Positions 22,484-34,740 of a stretch of DNA of 64,000 bases are shown piece after piece; within the stretch, counting starts at the first letter, position 1; each line of letters begins with the position of its first letter. The DNA is taken from contig JAVHKY010000055.1 in NCBI GenBank assembly GCA_035079385.1, forward strand, positions 1,612,001-1,676,000, in the 5' to 3' direction. Origin of the DNA: Aspidiotus rigidus. Lineage: Eukaryota; Arthropoda; Insecta; Hemiptera; Diaspididae. Below the pieces are notes generated by a model. The model did no database searches, had not been told where the DNA came from, and saw only the letters and a list, made by a program, of their open reading frames with translations. The translations under genes were made by a program, and so were the position numbers.

Positions 22484-23997
22484 ACTATCCATCCATTTCC
22501 TTAATCAATGCGACTGGTAAAATATTATTGAATTGATCCGTTTTTTGCTACAAGACAGCCTTTACCTGTCAAGTCGATCATCTCTTACCATTAAAATCCA
22601 AATATAAACACAGATATCTACTAAACGCACGGCTGGCGGTCTGGCTTGCGCCAACCGCTAGTAAGTACCTAAATAAAATGAGTAAATAAATAAATAAAAT
22701 GACTGATCGAATTAAAAAGAAAAAAACTCTCCAGTTGGTCCTAAAGTAACTTCATTTTCAAATTATTCACTGAAAATAATTTTTGCAACTTGTCCATACT
22801 TATTCTAGTCATTTTTGCGTTGTCTTGCAATTTTTCAAAGAAAAAGAAGAAATATTTCCAGGAACATTCATTATTTTCTTCTTTACCGTAGCTCATGACA
22901 TAGTTTATAGGGAATAATAGCTTATAATTTATTGAAATACTGTATAACTTGAAATCAAAACAATTTCAAAATATAACCTTGGTATCAAGGTTCATATTGC
23001 TTCAAAAAACTAACACAACAAATTTATACATAATATTTTATATAATAATATACACAAGTTGACCGTTAATACACAGATAAGATTTTGTTTGTAACAAGGC
23101 AACGTTGCGCGCTATATATGGTAGACCATGTAAATGCGGAAAAGGTTACAAGCAACGGTTCCAAGTCGTAAAATACGGCAAAATCGATTTGGCACACATT
23201 ATAAATTTACAACAATCAATAGTCTGGAGAAGAAGAAAAAAAAAGAAAAATAACTGTTGCAACTGGTTTGTGACTTGTAGAACAAGCACAAACCTAAAAA
23301 CTAAAAGTTGAAAATAAGGAGCTCAACTTGAAACTTATAGAGTTATAGCTAACAAAAATGTAGCTTAAGTTTAAGGCTTGAAGCTGTAAAATGATATTTT
23401 ACAGCGTACATGACTTAAAACTTGAAGCTTACAGCCTGCTTGACATCCCTAGTTACAAATATTTTGTAGCAGCAAGACGACACGACATCGGCATTACGCG
23501 CGCTGATCTTCTTGTTGTATGACATGAGTTAATACGCTGACCATTTATATACCTATAAGTTCTATCCAAATTTACTTCAAATTTTATCCTTGTCCAGCCA
23601 TTGAACTCTAACGACGGTTGAAAAAAAAAAATAAATGAAATCAAATCTGGGTTCCTGGTGCTCTGTGGAAAGCAAGTTACGTGGGTCCTACAAATGTTCC
23701 ATAGTGTCACGTACTTCGTTTTTTTATCAATTAATATTGAAATTCATATCATTAAATGTCTCGATACGAAGTTCAGTCCACTCTAAAAACAGGTATTGAA
23801 ACTCCAATAGTCACAAAATTACAAACTGGCGAACATTCAACGAATCAAATAATTATTCATATACCGTAATTATGTTTTGCTCCAAAGATGAAGGGTGTGC
23901 CTTCGACACGTCAGCGTAATTAATAAATTATTGTGTTAAAAAGACGGTAGAGCGTTTAAATTTAATTTAATGATAAATAATATACATGTTAGCGGCA
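22484..23997. other. Non-coding stretch
   Basis: AT-rich. Between 23300 and 23450 degenerate copies of acttgaagctta / tagctta occur in both orientations, resembling the other quasi-repeat blocks but without recognisable ends. No exon supported. Confidence 0.5.
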
Positions 23998-24984
23998 CTT
24001 TGTAAATTAAGGCAATTTATTAATGGTTTTACTTTATTTTATAAAAAGCCTAGGCACGTTACAAATGTCCTAGGTAAGTCATGAGTTGCCTGGGTAATGT
24101 GTGAATAGCAATTACACACAGATAATTTTTATTTCGAAGAATAATTTTTATCATTTAGAATAGGTACGTCACACATCATGTATTGTGATCAGCTGATGAA
24201 GCGGCGAAAGAAGTCGACAAGTTCCTACAAGAAAATAATGTGAACCGTATACTGATATTGCTGTGGCAATAATGTACTGTTTGACTGTGCAAAAAGTTCG
24301 ATATCAATGTGAATATCATAATCGTATTTCATATTCGTATTCGAAAATTATCGCTGTACTTTGTTGTCACTAAATTGGTACCTTCATATCTTCGAAAGAT
24401 TATTTAATTTTTTAAAAGAAAAATGGACGTTGATGTGAACGGTGGTGATGCGGAAAAGAAGCATAAAGTAAAATTTATGAAAAGAATAAACGCTCGAATC
24501 GCGGTGCCGCACAGCGTACTGCATTCTGCAGCTACGAAAGAGTCGAAGGCTATTGGAGGGCACGGCCAGGGGTTCGTCCGATGCAATTGCGATTTGCGTT
24601 AGCAGGTGCAAAAGTAAACGATGCCTGTGTGTTAAGAATGGAATGATTTGTTCATCAAAGTGCCACTCTTAGTAGCGCCTGTTGCAATAAATAGTAACAG
24701 CAAGAACATTTTTCTAATATTTTCCCCCTCTTTGATAATTTGTTGCATACTTTTTTCTTCTTTTTAATAATTAGCATACCATGAGTAATCGTGAATTGAC
24801 TGCGTGCGCAACACGAAAAAAAAAGGTTATTTACACATTACCTGGGACATTCATGACTTCCCTAGGACATTTGTCACGAACCTAGGTTTTTTATAAATTA
24901 AAATAAACCATTATTAAATTGCCTATTGATTATATATTACCCAGGACATTTATAAATTGCCTTAATTTACAAAGTGCCGCTAAC
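23998..24984. mobile_element. Ginger-like DNA transposon remnant
   Basis: Inverted ends GTTAGCGGCACTTTGTAAAT (23998) and complement (ends 24984), about 150 bp each with internal repeats of the cctagg(t/a)...tgcctgggtaatgtgtg type. The hexamer ATACAT flanks both ends (23992-23997, 24985-24990). The interior holds the C-terminal remnant of a KRBA2/Ginger-type protein. The catalytic integrase is absent. Confidence 0.7.
24423..24676 (+). pseudogene. KRBA2/Ginger-like C-terminal remnant
   Basis: From ATG 24423 the frame runs to a TAG at 24600 and contains IGGHGQGFVRCNCDLR. One base out of phase, the next 70 bases encode RCKSKRCLCVKNGMICSSKC. Together they match the Cys-rich C-terminus seen in Ginger transposases and the vertebrate KRBA2 family (GGQGF, then C-x-C, C-x4-C-x-C, C-x3-C-H). 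The break may be a frameshift or a short unspliced segment. No integrase DDE core is present upstream within the TIRs. Confidence 0.55.
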
Positions 24985-25468
24985 ATACATATTTTCCGTC
25001 ACATACCTACAATTTTTTTGTTTCTGCTTCAAAGAATTCATATTATAGAGCAATGACATTGTAAGGTGCTCAGTTTTTAACTCCCTTCTTGGAAGTTCGT
25101 TTATTCTCTTTCTCGACCTGTAATTCATTTATAACTACATACATATTTTTGAATTCGTTTCTTCTTTTTCTTCCTTGTTTTTAGTTACCGTATTCTAAAA
25201 TTTGTTATTCCGTGCAAATTGGTTAATTGACTTCTCTTTAAGGGTAAGTTAGATAAGTGGAAGTCAGTCAACTCAAGATGGCGGTCCATAGTACATCCTC
25301 TAGCGCCTTAGCCAAGTAATAGTTCGCATGGAGAAATATACTCCGAAGAGTAAAGAACACAAATACTAGAACCGCAATAAAATAAAATTTACCAAAAATT
25401 AGAAAATCACTCATAAACCTATAAGTAAGTATATATTTTTTAACAGATTATCCTGAAAATGACGCTTG
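24985..25468. other. Non-coding stretch
   Basis: AT-rich; no exon, inverted pair or RNA gene seen. Confidence 0.5.
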
Positions 25469-26390
25469 CTAGTTGCTATCGATGACCCTTGGACATTTTT
25501 TCCCCCTCATTATTAAGGAACCGAAGGTGACATTTTTGTGATATTCCCCTACACAGATAGCACGACCGTAGTTTTGGATAACAGGGTACACCTGCACGAA
25601 CCTATGTTGATTCATGTGATTCATGTACAGTTCAGTTGGCGAATGATTTAACGATTTTTTACGTTTTGCAGCAAAGTACATTAATATATTACTAAGGCTT
25701 CAGTTTTATGTTATAAACTACATCTAATTTTATGAGTTGAAGAAAAAATCAGCTTTCCACGTCATCAGGAAGGAAAAGAAACAGGCCTAGGCGAACGAAA
25801 AAAATGCAACCACCAAAGGGATTTTATACATTAGGATGGGTATACTTACCGGCTACCACTCGACAGGAATAACAATAACCTATCTTTAGCTTTAATCTCA
25901 CTTAAATTCGCTCCTTCTCTCTATAGTGTATAGTGTGGATACTACCTGTAGGTAGGCCTACTCCTATCTAGCTTTCTGTCTCTGTCAGATCGAGTCTATG
26001 GTACATATAGGCTACAGTGTGAACAGTATGAGTACCAACGTTCGCACTTACCCTTTTGATTCTTTCACTATCAACGGGATTTTCTGTCACATTGGGACTG
26101 ATTGTGTTTTCAATATCACTAGAACACGGGCAATCAATCGGTCCTTTCTTTACAGGGTTTTCTGTTGTCGACACATTTGTGCTAGATGTAACTGGTATGA
26201 CCGTCCCAACCGGTACTTCCGGTACTGGTACTGATGTAAGTACCGATGTATTTGTCAAATTTGCCGATGTATAACGAGTTATTGAAATAGGTTTCTTTGC
26301 ACGGGGAGATGGGTATGACTCTGATGCGCTCAGTTGAAGAACTAGACACCATCCTAAACATCCTCCAACGAGTAGTCGTCCAATACAATT
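25469..26390 (-). CDS. Possible secreted Ser/Thr-rich protein
   Basis: An exon at 26390-26052 is bounded by a ttttttccgcag acceptor and a GTAAGT donor, phase 0 at both ends (113 codons). It opens with a hydrophobic stretch (RLLVGGCLGWCLVLQLSASE) like a signal sequence, then Thr/Ser/Pro-rich sequence with several N-x-S/T sites and a CPC motif. A second frame ends at 25469 (TAG) and contains VYPVIQNYGRAICVGEYHKN, TFGSL and KKCPRV; the pattern CPC...PV...C...TF...C is loosely Kazal-like. A weak acceptor (gtgcag, about 25593) would join them in phase. Whether the two belong together, and where translation starts (Met at 26546 would need read-through of an acceptor-like sequence), is unresolved. 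Confidence 0.35.
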
Positions 26391-26559
26391 CTGCGGAAAA
26401 AAACAACTTATTAGTGAAAATAAGACATTTTTATAATACATGAAGCGAAAGTGCTGCGTATTGTGTTCGTTTTTCGTAGCAAAACATGCCGTTATCAGAA
26501 CCGTGGCGAAGTAGTAGATTGCTTTCCCCGTTGAATAAAAATCCATGTGTAACCCTGTG

Positions 26560-27215
26560 TAACCCTATCTACAAGAGGGTTGTCAGTGCAATTTCAGGGT
26601 CGTCTCGTTTAGCACCGTCCAGCTGATGAGGTGTGACCCTGCTGGAATGGATGCACTTTGACTTTTTCCACGTGTGACCCTGTGTAACCTTGTAGTAAAC
26701 CTATTATTGCACGGCTTACAGTTGGGTCACTAGGGGTATTTTATGGGTTTCAGAAAAAAAGTGCATCCGCACCTCTAATATTCCCCTCTTGTAGACCATT
26801 TGTAACTGCAGTTACAGAAGGGCGATATAAGGGAAATATCTGTGACCCAATGATTGCCCGCGATGACTCTCAAGTTGCCCTGTAGTAGACACTCCATGTA
26901 CAGGGTCACTGAGTAGTGATAAAAGGGTAATACTGTGACCCAATTATTGCTCGCGATGATACCCAAAAATATCCCTGTAGTAGACTCTGTGTGAAGGGTC
27001 ACTGAGAAGCGATAAGAGGGTAATACTGTGACCCAATTATTGCTCGCGATGATACCCAAAAATATCCCTGTAGTAGACTCCGTGTAAAGGGTAACTGAGA
27101 AGCGATGAAAGGGTAATACTGTGACCCGATTATTGCTCGCGATGATACCCAAAAATATACCTGGAGTAGACTTGTAGTGGAAGGCTACTTAGAAGTAATG
27201 AAAGTCTGTTTTTGG
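26560..27215. repeat. 93-bp tandem repeat and GTGACCC-rich block
   Basis: Four head-to-tail copies of a 93-bp unit start at 26842, 26935, 27028 and 27121, each beginning gtgaccc and containing attgctcgcgatgataccca and gtagtagac. Because 93 is divisible by three, an artefactual minus-strand open frame results. The flank 26560-26740 is rich in degenerate (g)tgtgaccctgtgtaac words, the same word family as at 33957-34740. Confidence 0.85.
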
Positions 27216-27999
27216 GCGAATTAAGGGTGCGAGCTGTTGACCAAAAGTTACCCAGTTCAATGATGTAGATTCCCAGCAGTTCCCCATAAATTACTCGATC
27301 GTGGATGGGTTATTTTGAGGTAATTCAAAGGTATCGCAAATTCATCTTACAGTGAATGAGGGTCAATGAACTACTTTCCCAAAAATGTACCGTAAAGTAC
27401 CAAATTGTAGCGCTGCTGAATGACTTATTGTTTAGCAAATTTCATGGCAGCAGTAAACTTTTTCAAGATGACTAGTTCAAATTCATTGCAATTCTTTCTC
27501 AATGACTGGCGCTGTGTATTTCAAGTTCACAAATTCATATACTCGTACTTGCACGTATGTTTACGCAATCGTCCATCACTCAATATTTCTCAATTCAAAT
27601 ATTAAAAATTATGTTCAGCTTCTGTAAGTATTCCGATAGTCATATACGTACTCAGCACACTTCATAATGAAGTTATTGACAAAATAATTCGCAAACCGTA
27701 AGATAAACATAATATATTACTTGAGTTCAACGTACATGCTGTGTTCTTAATGACAAGATCTATGTTACCGGTGGCAATGAAAATTTCGAAGAATATGATA
27801 CAAAAACACGCAAAAGTAAGTTCATCCCCAAAAACGAGAAGAAACAAATGTACGAATAAAAAATTGCGAAAAAAAAGAACCTAAACCTAAACACAAAGTA
27901 CAAGGAAAGTATAGAATGGCGGGATAATAAGAATGGCGTTGAAAAAAAAAAAAAAATTACAAGTTAAACATACAGGAGAAGGAATGGATGGCGAAAAAA
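27216..27999. other. Non-coding stretch
   Basis: No supported feature. A plus-strand frame at 27933-28205 starts in a poly-A tract (Lys run) and overlaps the candidate minus-strand exon below. Confidence 0.45.
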
Positions 28000-28008
28000 A
28001 AATTAAAC

Positions 28009-28377
28009 TCAACGATATGAAGGAGTTTGTTCGGCTTCAGCTTGCCTGCGACAGCGAATTTCATCTTCCTTTCGACGACATAGATACAGAGAGCGAGGAA
28101 GGACGTCCGCAGATCTTGGTGCAATTTCTAATAAATGTTGCGTCTTGTCATAATCGGATCCATCCATATCTCCAAAAGACACGGCGTCGTCTTCGAAGGG
28201 CGTGAAGAAGAGTACCCTGTGAGCTTCTTCGCCCATGAGAACCCGATCATTTTTTTGGGTCGTACATGTATTGGTCCACGACTCTGACCCAACTGCAGGG
28301 AGTTGGAACTCAAACCTCCCTTAGAAATCCGACGGCGAGGGAAATCTAATTTCAAAGTACGGCTCCAGTAGGTAAAC
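28009..28377 (-). CDS. Possible 3' terminal exon, function unknown
   Basis: A minus-strand frame from about 28320 to a TGA at 28009 reads GRFEFQLPAVGSESWTNTC, then GEEAHRVLFFTPFEDDAVSF and DMDGSDYDKTQHLLEIAP, ending in a basic stretch. It has the look of coding sequence, but in-frame TAA separates it from an acceptor (gtacgttacag) at 28378. It may start at another acceptor, or be a pseudogene. The region upstream on this strand has many strong donor sequences. Not recognised as any family. Confidence 0.3.
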
Positions 28378-28382
28378 TGTAA

Positions 28383-29220
28383 CGTACAAACAAATGGAAT
28401 AAATTATCGAACACGGAGAGAGAAGGGGAGAGATGTGAGAAAAAGATGCGATGAACAAACAATCGGTATACTTACAATCAACGAAATATCAGATGAATGT
28501 CAACGAATTTTAGACAAAGATAATCGAGTATATCAGCAAACAGTAATTCTAGGCACAGATTGCTGCCAGCTCTGCGATGACATACGATGTAGACGGCATT
28601 AAAAGACTAAATGGCGATTCTGTACGAAAAAAAATTGATTTTAAGTTATCGAATATACGATAATTTGATAATTTTACTAATTTTACGAGACAAACAATGA
28701 GAGAACATGACGCATACTTACAATGAATAACGAGCAACAAACGAGAAATATCAGTTTCAACATCAGATTACACGTACAACAATCGCATTGATTATCAGTA
28801 AACAGCTCTACATCTAGCTACCACTTGTGACATACGATTTTGTGGTATCAACAGCGAATAATGGTGATTCAGTATAAAATACCTGTAAAATAACATATCA
28901 AATAAATTATCGAGCATAATAATTAACGGACAGAGGGAGGGAGAGAGAGAGATGAGAGAACAGGACGCGATGAATAAACGATCGGTATACTTACGATCAA
29001 CAAAGTCAACAGATTATAATCGAATATCAGCGAAACAAACAGTAATTCTACGCCTTGATAGCTGCCATCACGTCTGCGGTGACATACGATATGTGTGAGG
29101 CATTAAAAGACCAAATGGCGATTCTGTACGAAAAAAAATTGATTTTAAGTTATCGAGTATACGATGATAATAATAATAATAATAGGAGACGAGAGACGAG
29201 AAAACACGATGCGATATGAA
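28383..29220. repeat. Tandem duplication of about 500 bp with donor-like sites
   Basis: Two diverged direct copies (about 28385-28665 and 28900-29170) share ggaataaattatcgaaca-like, a gagagag tract, cggtatacttac, cagtaattcta and gcattaaaagac, ending in an almost identical 45-bp core around atggcgattctgtacg. Each copy carries, on the minus strand, a GTAAGTATACC donor consensus. Another such site is at about 28720. Possibly duplicated small exons; no protein could be traced. Confidence 0.6.
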
Positions 29221-30746
29221 GAATACGATAGATACGTGTAAGTTCCTTTTAAACAACTCGAAATAAATTTGAATTTGAAAAGGTTTCTTTAATGGAACGC
29301 TCGAAAACAAAGAGATCGTTACAATGACGAAAGATATTTACACTCAAAGATAGACATCTAAGCAAGAGCGACAGCTTCTTGCATCAAGCGCACGATTCGA
29401 ACTGAAAAATCATAGTTGAAACTGGACTTGAATCGTACACAATAAAATGAATCATCCTATAGATTACAGAGGCGAATACTATCAATACGGTAGAAGCTTG
29501 CTTCCGTCGATCAACGGACAGGAGTAAATAAGGCGCGTGCGACAAGATAAGACAAGAGATATTCATTCGAGACTTATATATGTACTTACATGCGGTAAAA
29601 ATTCAGGAACAAAACGTTGATCTATCTTAATTGAAACCAGATATCCGATGGTGGTGTAATTTTGTTACAGAAGAATGAATGAGCACTACGAAAATACGCA
29701 TTCGTTGAAATGTCGACGAGAACGGACATCTATAGAAATAAGCAGGACGGAATGGCGAATCTATAATAATAGGAAACGAAAAAATCGAATAAATTATACA
29801 GTAGCTATGACATCCGGTTATCCGATAAATTGTAAATATCATGTAGTAAATACTTACTTCGACAATAAGTTTAGGAACGAGACATTATGCGAGATGAAAT
29901 CCTTGTTACGGAGATATAGAGGATGAGGTAGTATGCAAATGTACACAATAAACTTCGCAAAATTCACAGAGATGTAAAAATTAAATGTAATATTGGAACG
30001 GAACGGAATAGTAAATTTGAAAATTAATAAACAACAAACAAATCCAGTGAAGATGGCAGCTCTTTTCGCCTCTGTCTATGAGGTAGTGTGGTACAGCCAG
30101 GATTGGTTGAAATTGATCACGTGATACAAATAAAATATTTCTCTTACTACTCCAACGAGTGTCTGCCATGTAGATTGCATTTACGCGCATTAATTACAAA
30201 ATTTCAATGATTAATTAGTTTTATATAAATAATTATGTCCCACATATGGAATTATCATACATATTTCGAAAATGAATCGCGAATAATGAAAATGTCAGGA
30301 GAAATGGTGCTACAGAAGTGAATAATTTTTCCCACACGTTGTTGGTAACATTGCATACAGCGTCGAAATTTCAAACGAAAACCTCGAAGCCAATAAGAAG
30401 AAATTTGAATTGTTCCGTTGTCGGCGTACGTTAACGGTTACTCGTTTTCCAGTTCGAACGCGAAGCAATTGTCGTTTATAGCCGCCATGTTTCGGCAGTT
30501 GGTGCAAAAAAAAAATCGTTCACATTCGTCGAAAAGATTTGAAAGTGTAAGTAATTCACGTTAACGCGGATACGGTGCCTGTCAACGCAGTACATTGAAA
30601 GATTGGATTTCATTCGTCGTGATTCATAATTTGCATGTGCAAGTACGTTATTTTTTCGCATTATTTGCCATATATGGAATCGTGTTTCATGTACACCTCA
30701 TACGATAGATAGTATTCAATAACTCGATATAATATCAACTTTTCAG
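29221..30746. other. Region 5' of the unknown gene
   Basis: A candidate first exon at 30487-30546 (gccgccATGtttcgg, then GTAAGT) has an excellent start context, but its phase does not match the next exon, so it is not included in the model. Other minus-strand GTAAGT-like sites at about 29585 and 29855 have no traced exons. Confidence 0.4.
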
Positions 30747-33464
30747 CTTGTCGCCACGTTATTCTTAGCTCGCCATTCGATATTGTACTTCAATTTGTGG
30801 ATAATCGCTGCCTTACGTCTCTTTCACTTTGTACGTTTTCGATGGTGTTTGATGGTTCATGTTCAACGCATATGAATATTCATTCTCTCCAATCAGTAAA
30901 GTACGTGTCTAGGCGAATCGCTCATAAAGTTGTTTTATTTTACGAAATATTATTACCATCAGTTCACTTTTCTTTTCAGTGCAAATTTGGTATCGTGAAT
31001 GTACAACTCGTCCATCAGTGTTCTCGCGTATCAAGTATTCTCGCCGATTGAAAATCGATTCGTCATTACGTAAGCATTTAAATACTGCATTTTATTTATT
31101 AGACAATATCATAATTAGCGACTATTTCTGCATAAAGTAACGTACGATTTCTTTCTAGTCTGTCAATGTATACAGTCACTGAAATGGTTTACGTAGTAAC
31201 CACTCGATCGTCAAATGTTTCCATCTTCGCTATATTCGATCTCGAATCTATTTTCCTTTCTCGTTCTTCACTCTCTTATTTCCCATGAATTTATGTTGCT
31301 TCATTTCCTGATTCTCAGCCTACCGAATTTTTGGTTTTCAATGCGCTATCGAAGCGAGCTTTCGTACCTCAAGTTCGAGTCTGAAACAAGAAATTCCGCA
31401 ATGATTGTTCAGTAATATTCTCACTCGGGTGTATGTTTGATTGAAAAAGACGCTCGATTATTTCTGATACTTCGGCCGCATACCTATCGCACGTATAATA
31501 TTACTTATTTGCCTACAGTAAGTACTCGATAAGATAGCTCGTGTTATAAATTGCGAAGTACAAGAATGAAATATTATGTTTTTTTTTTTTCTTCTTTTTT
31601 TGGTGCGTTTTGATGCTTTCCTTATTTTCAGCGCTATTGTCTTACGACGAAGCCTCGACGTGGATCAAGTCTGAAAGCGCGAGCAGTTTGTTATCGGACG
31701 TATCCACTTTACCAGTACCTGAGAATGAATACCTTCCTAGTGCGGAGAGGCAACCTAAAGCAAAAGCGAGATTCTCCTACGGAAGTTCGTTGTTACCTGT
31801 CGCGAAGGAAAAGAAGCCGGAAAAGACTCTCGAAGATGCGTCTGTCAACGTTGAAAACAATTTCGGGTAAGCGCGTGTATTATTTGGCTGTGTTGATTTC
31901 TTACATATTGAACTACATTTTCAATGAAATTATTATTACAGATATGTTGTACATGATGGTGCTGATGATGGTGCTTCTCGCGCCTCAGACTGCTCTCTTT
32001 ACTCTTATCTGACTACGCCAGGCAATGGAGAAACAACTCCTTCGAAATCTATCGCGTTCGACCCAGCCCGTCAGTCTGGAGTACACCATCGAGCAATTCG
32101 CCATTCTGTCATTTGCCATTTTCTGATGTAGCCGAATCAACCTCATCGTCGTTGGTCGAATGTTCCCAAAATGAACGGGACACCGAGTCCATCACGAGTC
32201 ATGAATTGTTCCATCGTCTCGATTTACCAAAATCAAGTAAATCGGAGTTCTTGGCGTTTGATGAAAAAATAAAAACTACTAGTTTGTACTTTGAAAGCGT
32301 CGTGCGAGAAAATTTTGTAAGTTGTATTGCTTACTCAAATGCTTAGACGTTTCTTACCGTGTGCACTTGTATAACTGATTCTTTTTATGTACTCTCATTC
32401 ATTATGTTTGCAGATTCAGGCAGTACGAATGCACAATCCTATTCGAGAAGGATACACTCATGCTTTATACTCTTTGTTGAGAAACATTTTTCGTTTATCT
32501 TTCAACGGGGAGAAAAATAATGACGAGAATGACCCGAATGTATCGAATGAAGCATTCGTAAATGGTGCCGAAATGTTCTATATTCAGTGGATTCAATACA
32601 CTGAAGCGTACGAAATAATAATTCGTGAGTATTTTTTCGCAGGTTCTTTTTATTTTTTCTTCTTCGCGTACTCTAGTCTACATGTCTGTTTCAGGTGAAA
32701 CCAGCAACTGGCCGAGTGAATACCTACCAATCGTACGACCTAATCACCTTCGTAGGAGTGATGGTCCCGCTATTACAGCAGCGTGGAACAAGAAGGATCA
32801 CCGCGATAAAGTTCGCGCGATCATTCAAAGGTGGTTGAAATCCAGTCGCACCGTATGTAAACGTCGGTGCCTGAATGTGGAAAAAAAAGTTACAGTCAAC
32901 AGTTCGGCGTCGAGAGAAGCTCGAGATCAGGAAGGTAAACTTTCATACAAAAATTACTGTTACTCCGATCACATTAGAAGGGGGGGGGGGGAGACGGAGA
33001 CGATTCTGGTACAATCTTCGATGTAGATTTTTTGCGCATATTTGTCAGAAATGGTATCCTTATAAGAATTCCTGACAGTTCCTCTTTTTTTTCTTTTTTT
33101 TTTTTTCACTTTTTCTCGTATGATACTACCTCGGTACAAAGATTATCCTCACCAAATTTACCATAAAGGTGGGTTGCGCAAAAAAATCTATGCTCCAGGT
33201 TTGTGCCAAGTTCGTGTTTCGTTCGACTGAACTATGTCGCTTTTCTTGAATTTTCTTACCCTCTTAATAAACGTATTTTATCTTTCACCCATAGGTCAGT
33301 TGCAGCAGCATTCTCGTACCAATACGTCGGTCACGTCAGCCCCACCATTCAATGATTCGTTGTCAGAATTGCTAGATGAAGAACTTGAAGAACAACTCGC
33401 TAAGCTTCGTAAGACTTCCTCATCTTTAACTGTCAACGATGACCACCATTCTCCGACGGAGTAG
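30747..33464 (+). CDS. Uncharacterised multi-exon gene, 5' end missing
   Basis: Seven exons whose phases all agree: 30747-30830, 30980-31079, 31632-31866, 31989-32316, 32414-32624, 32695-32934, 33295-33464 (stop TAG), about 455 residues. Borders are TTTTCAG, TTTTCAG, TTTTCAG, CGCCTCAG, TTTGCAG, TTTCAG and CCATAG acceptors with GT donors. The protein has no domain I recognise: a basic first part, a Ser-rich linker (STLPVPENEYLPS), a mixed-charge middle (IQAVRMHNPIREGYTHALYS; MFYIQWIQYTEAYEII), a basic tract (IIQRWLKSSRTVCKRR) and an acidic coiled-coil-like end (SLSELLDEELEEQLAKLRK). Exon 4 has a competing upstream acceptor (attattacag, about 31941) that would shift frame and end translation early. 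It has no signal peptide or membrane segment in the part seen. The start codon was not found. Confidence 0.65.
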
Positions 33465-33956
33465 ATAGACCAATTTTGTTTGTTTCGCTCGCATGTTGTA
33501 GGGTTTCTAGGGACACGCTTACTGTACGCGAATTTCTTTTTGAATTTTTTGTTTCAATTTATTCTCATTCCGACTTCGCCATTCCTTATCGCTTTATTTG
33601 TACGTACATTTCTTTTTAAATTATTTTTTATTTCAATATTTTATTTATATTTCGACTTCGCCATTCGTTTGTATTTTTTAACTTTTACTGGTGCTCTTTT
33701 CTTCAATTCGCTTGAGATAATTATGCGCTAACGTCGCAATTTTTTGATACTTAAAATGCTAATTTGTAAAAAACGTTCACTTCTCGTTCATTATTTGCAC
33801 TATTCTGTTCCGTTATATCCATCGATTACATTTACTTCGTATTATTTCAATTTAATCGTTACATTTCAGTATTCATGACGCGTAAATTGTAATTTTCGTT
33901 ATTTCATTTCTAATAATACACTGCATTCATTTTATAAACATTGTGTTGTACTATTA
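33465..33956 (+). other. Probable 3' UTR and downstream sequence
   Basis: T-rich, low-complexity sequence with the repeated word cgacttcgccattc(c/g)tt at about 33570 and 33653. No further exon seen. Confidence 0.5.
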
Positions 33957-34740
33957 TGTGGGCTTTACTGTAGGATTTTTAAGAATCCTATTGTAGCCTT
34001 TTTTGTGGAGGCTATTGCTTTCACCAAAAAGGCTACTATAGGGTTCTTAAGAAGCCTACTGTAGCCCTTTTCATGAAGGCAACGACCTCCATGAAAAGGG
34101 CTACAGTAGGCTTCTTAGGAACCCTATAGTAGCCTTTTTGGTGAAGGCAATGACCTGTACGAAAAAGGCTACTATAGGGTTTTTAGCAACCCTATAGTAG
34201 CCTTTTTTGTAGAGGCAATGACCTCTATGAAAAAGGCTACTATAGGGTTACTAACAACCCTACAGTAGCCCTTTTTGTGGAGGCGATAAAGGGGCTGTAC
34301 TAGGGCTACTATAGGGTAGCCATAATGGGGTCGCTACATGGTCACAGTAGAGTTACCAAAGAGAAACCGAAAGTGTCATTTCAGGGCAACTACAGGTCTA
34401 CTACAGAGTACGGGTATCGCGTTACTAAAGGGTCACAGTGTGGCGATTCTAGGGTTGCTCGTCCAAGGACTACAACAGGGTCACTTTAAGGTTACTAATG
34501 AGTTACTGATCCTATGCACTTCGAAGGTTACTTCAGTGTCACAATAGGGTATACCGTGCGTTGAGTAGGGTTACCACTTTTCGGGAATATGTAGGGTCAC
34601 TGTTGGGTTACAGGGTCACAAATGCACCGATGCACTTTTCCTGGAGAAATTGCTGGAGGGGAACTAGGGTCACAGAAAGGCAATTTATAGGGTAGATTTT
34701 CCACTCGTCACAATAGGGTAACAGATTATTCAACGGGTCG
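33957..34740. repeat. Palindromic CTACTATAGGG / GGGTCAC quasi-repeat
   Basis: From 33965 to 34320, about seven alternating inverted copies of aaaggctactatagggttc / gaaccctatagtagcctttt. From 34320 to 34720 the words gggttac(t/c) and gggtcac recur every 10-25 bases on one strand. No genes. The words resemble the 26.6-27.2 kb block, suggesting one repeat family. Confidence 0.75.

Noticed and set aside
26775..27152. 125-codon minus-strand open frame with internal repeats
   Set aside because: The 93-bp tandem repeat is divisible by three and lacks stops by chance; no domain and no splice context.
27933..28205. Plus-strand frame MALKKKKKLQ...
   Set aside because: Starts in a poly-A tract and overlaps a more coding-like minus-strand frame; no recognisable domain.
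30487..30546. First exon of the unknown gene (Kozak-like ATG plus GTAAGT)
   Set aside because: It ends in phase 0, whereas the exon at 30747 needs an incoming phase of 1; joining them breaks the frame, so it was left out.
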